DNA of 64,000 nt, taken from MGBC114079 sp964531385 (GTDB lineage: Bacteria; Bacillota; Clostridia; Lachnospirales; CAG-274). The stretch spans positions 5,149 to 69,148 of the forward strand of contig CAZHGC010000014.1 in NCBI GenBank assembly GCA_964531385.1, given 5' to 3'. The notes under the pieces were generated by a model that was given only the letters and a program-made list of their open reading frames with translations, was not told where the DNA came from and made no database searches. The position numbers were made by a program, and so were the translations under genes. Position 1 is the stretch's first letter, and every line of letters starts with the position of its first letter. Of this stretch, positions 63,873 through 64,000 are shown one piece after another.

Positions 63873-64000
63873 TAATTTTTTTGAAATTTGATAGGACAAA
63901 TTTTGAAGGTTGATTGTATAATCAAATAGGACACTAAAAAAAACAAAAAAAATCATAGCAATCTATGGTATAATATTAATCACCACAAAAAATAAAACCA

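Noticed and set aside
63890..64000. Repeated ATAGGACA and a TATAAT at the right edge
   Set aside because: Two short direct repeats and a promoter-like box at the end of the window are too little to call without the following gene.

Overview
The window looks like a chromosomal segment of an AT-rich, endospore-forming member of the Clostridia. The evidence is a full spoIVA, a Firmicutes-type T-box ahead of thrS, mecA, a yrrM/yrrN-like tRNA-modification pair, strong AGGAGG ribosome sites, TTGACA/TATAAT promoters and strongly A/T-biased third codon positions. Chemotaxis genes (cheR, cheB) and three proteins with c-di-GMP domains point to a signalling-rich, probably motile, anaerobe. I cannot name the genus. 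Two runs of exactly 100 N (162-261 and 45282-45381) are assembly gaps; both lie inside tandem repeats.

Layout. 1-4.9 kb: the end of an envelope or exopolysaccharide cluster (membrane-anchored deacetylase-like protein with an acidic repeat tail, GH18-like lipoprotein, nucleotide-sugar dehydrogenase). 5-6 kb: DUF445 membrane protein. 6.1-12.7 kb: a Ter stress gene block, apparently rhomboid protease, YceG-like, TelA, TerD, TerD, SAM methyltransferase, divergent TerD. A PMCA-type Ca2+ P-type ATPase (12.9-15.5 kb) follows with its own promoter. 15.6-17.9 kb: T-box-controlled thrS. 18-22.3 kb: GNAT enzyme, REC/HD-GYP/GGDEF regulator, mecA, rpmE. 22.8-25.8 kb: a complete pantothenate operon using panG (panG-panB-panC-panD). 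25.9-30.5 kb: cold shock protein, spoIVA, trmR-trhP and an EamA half-transporter.

30.6-33.2 kb: a large secreted pectate-lyase-like protein with its own promoter and a palindromic candidate operator. 34-35.5 kb: GGDEF-EAL protein. About 35.83-36.01 kb (minus): a 6S RNA. 36.2-41.9 kb (all minus): nth, a CtpE-like P-type ATPase, a B12/radical SAM protein and a sirtuin. 41.9-45 kb: a strongly structured leader before a cupin gene, an AraC-type regulator broken by one nonsense codon, and an aminotransferase with an Lrp/AsnC regulator. 45-45.4 kb: a hairpin-containing 57-59 bp tandem repeat array. 45.8-47.6 kb: cheR-cheB. 47.8-49 kb: two paralogous small lipoproteins. 49.1-54.1 kb (minus): DUF5721-like protein, two flavoproteins and an LCP cell-wall ligase with an acidic tail. 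54.2-57.5 kb (minus): MATE transporter, glnS and a small Cys protein. 58-63.8 kb: GGDEF protein, a second MATE transporter behind a promoter-proximal terminator hairpin, ligA, and tRNA-Ser(GCU) on the minus strand.

The genes best seen as working together are the Ter block with the adjacent Ca2+ pump (TerD domains are Ca2+-binding), the four-step pantothenate operon, the tRNA wobble-uridine pair trmR-trhP, and the c-di-GMP proteins with CheR/CheB. I saw no CRISPR array, prophage or intact insertion sequence. The least explained DNA is the repeat array at 45 kb, the structured leader at 41.9-42.05 kb and the acidic repeat tail at the left edge.
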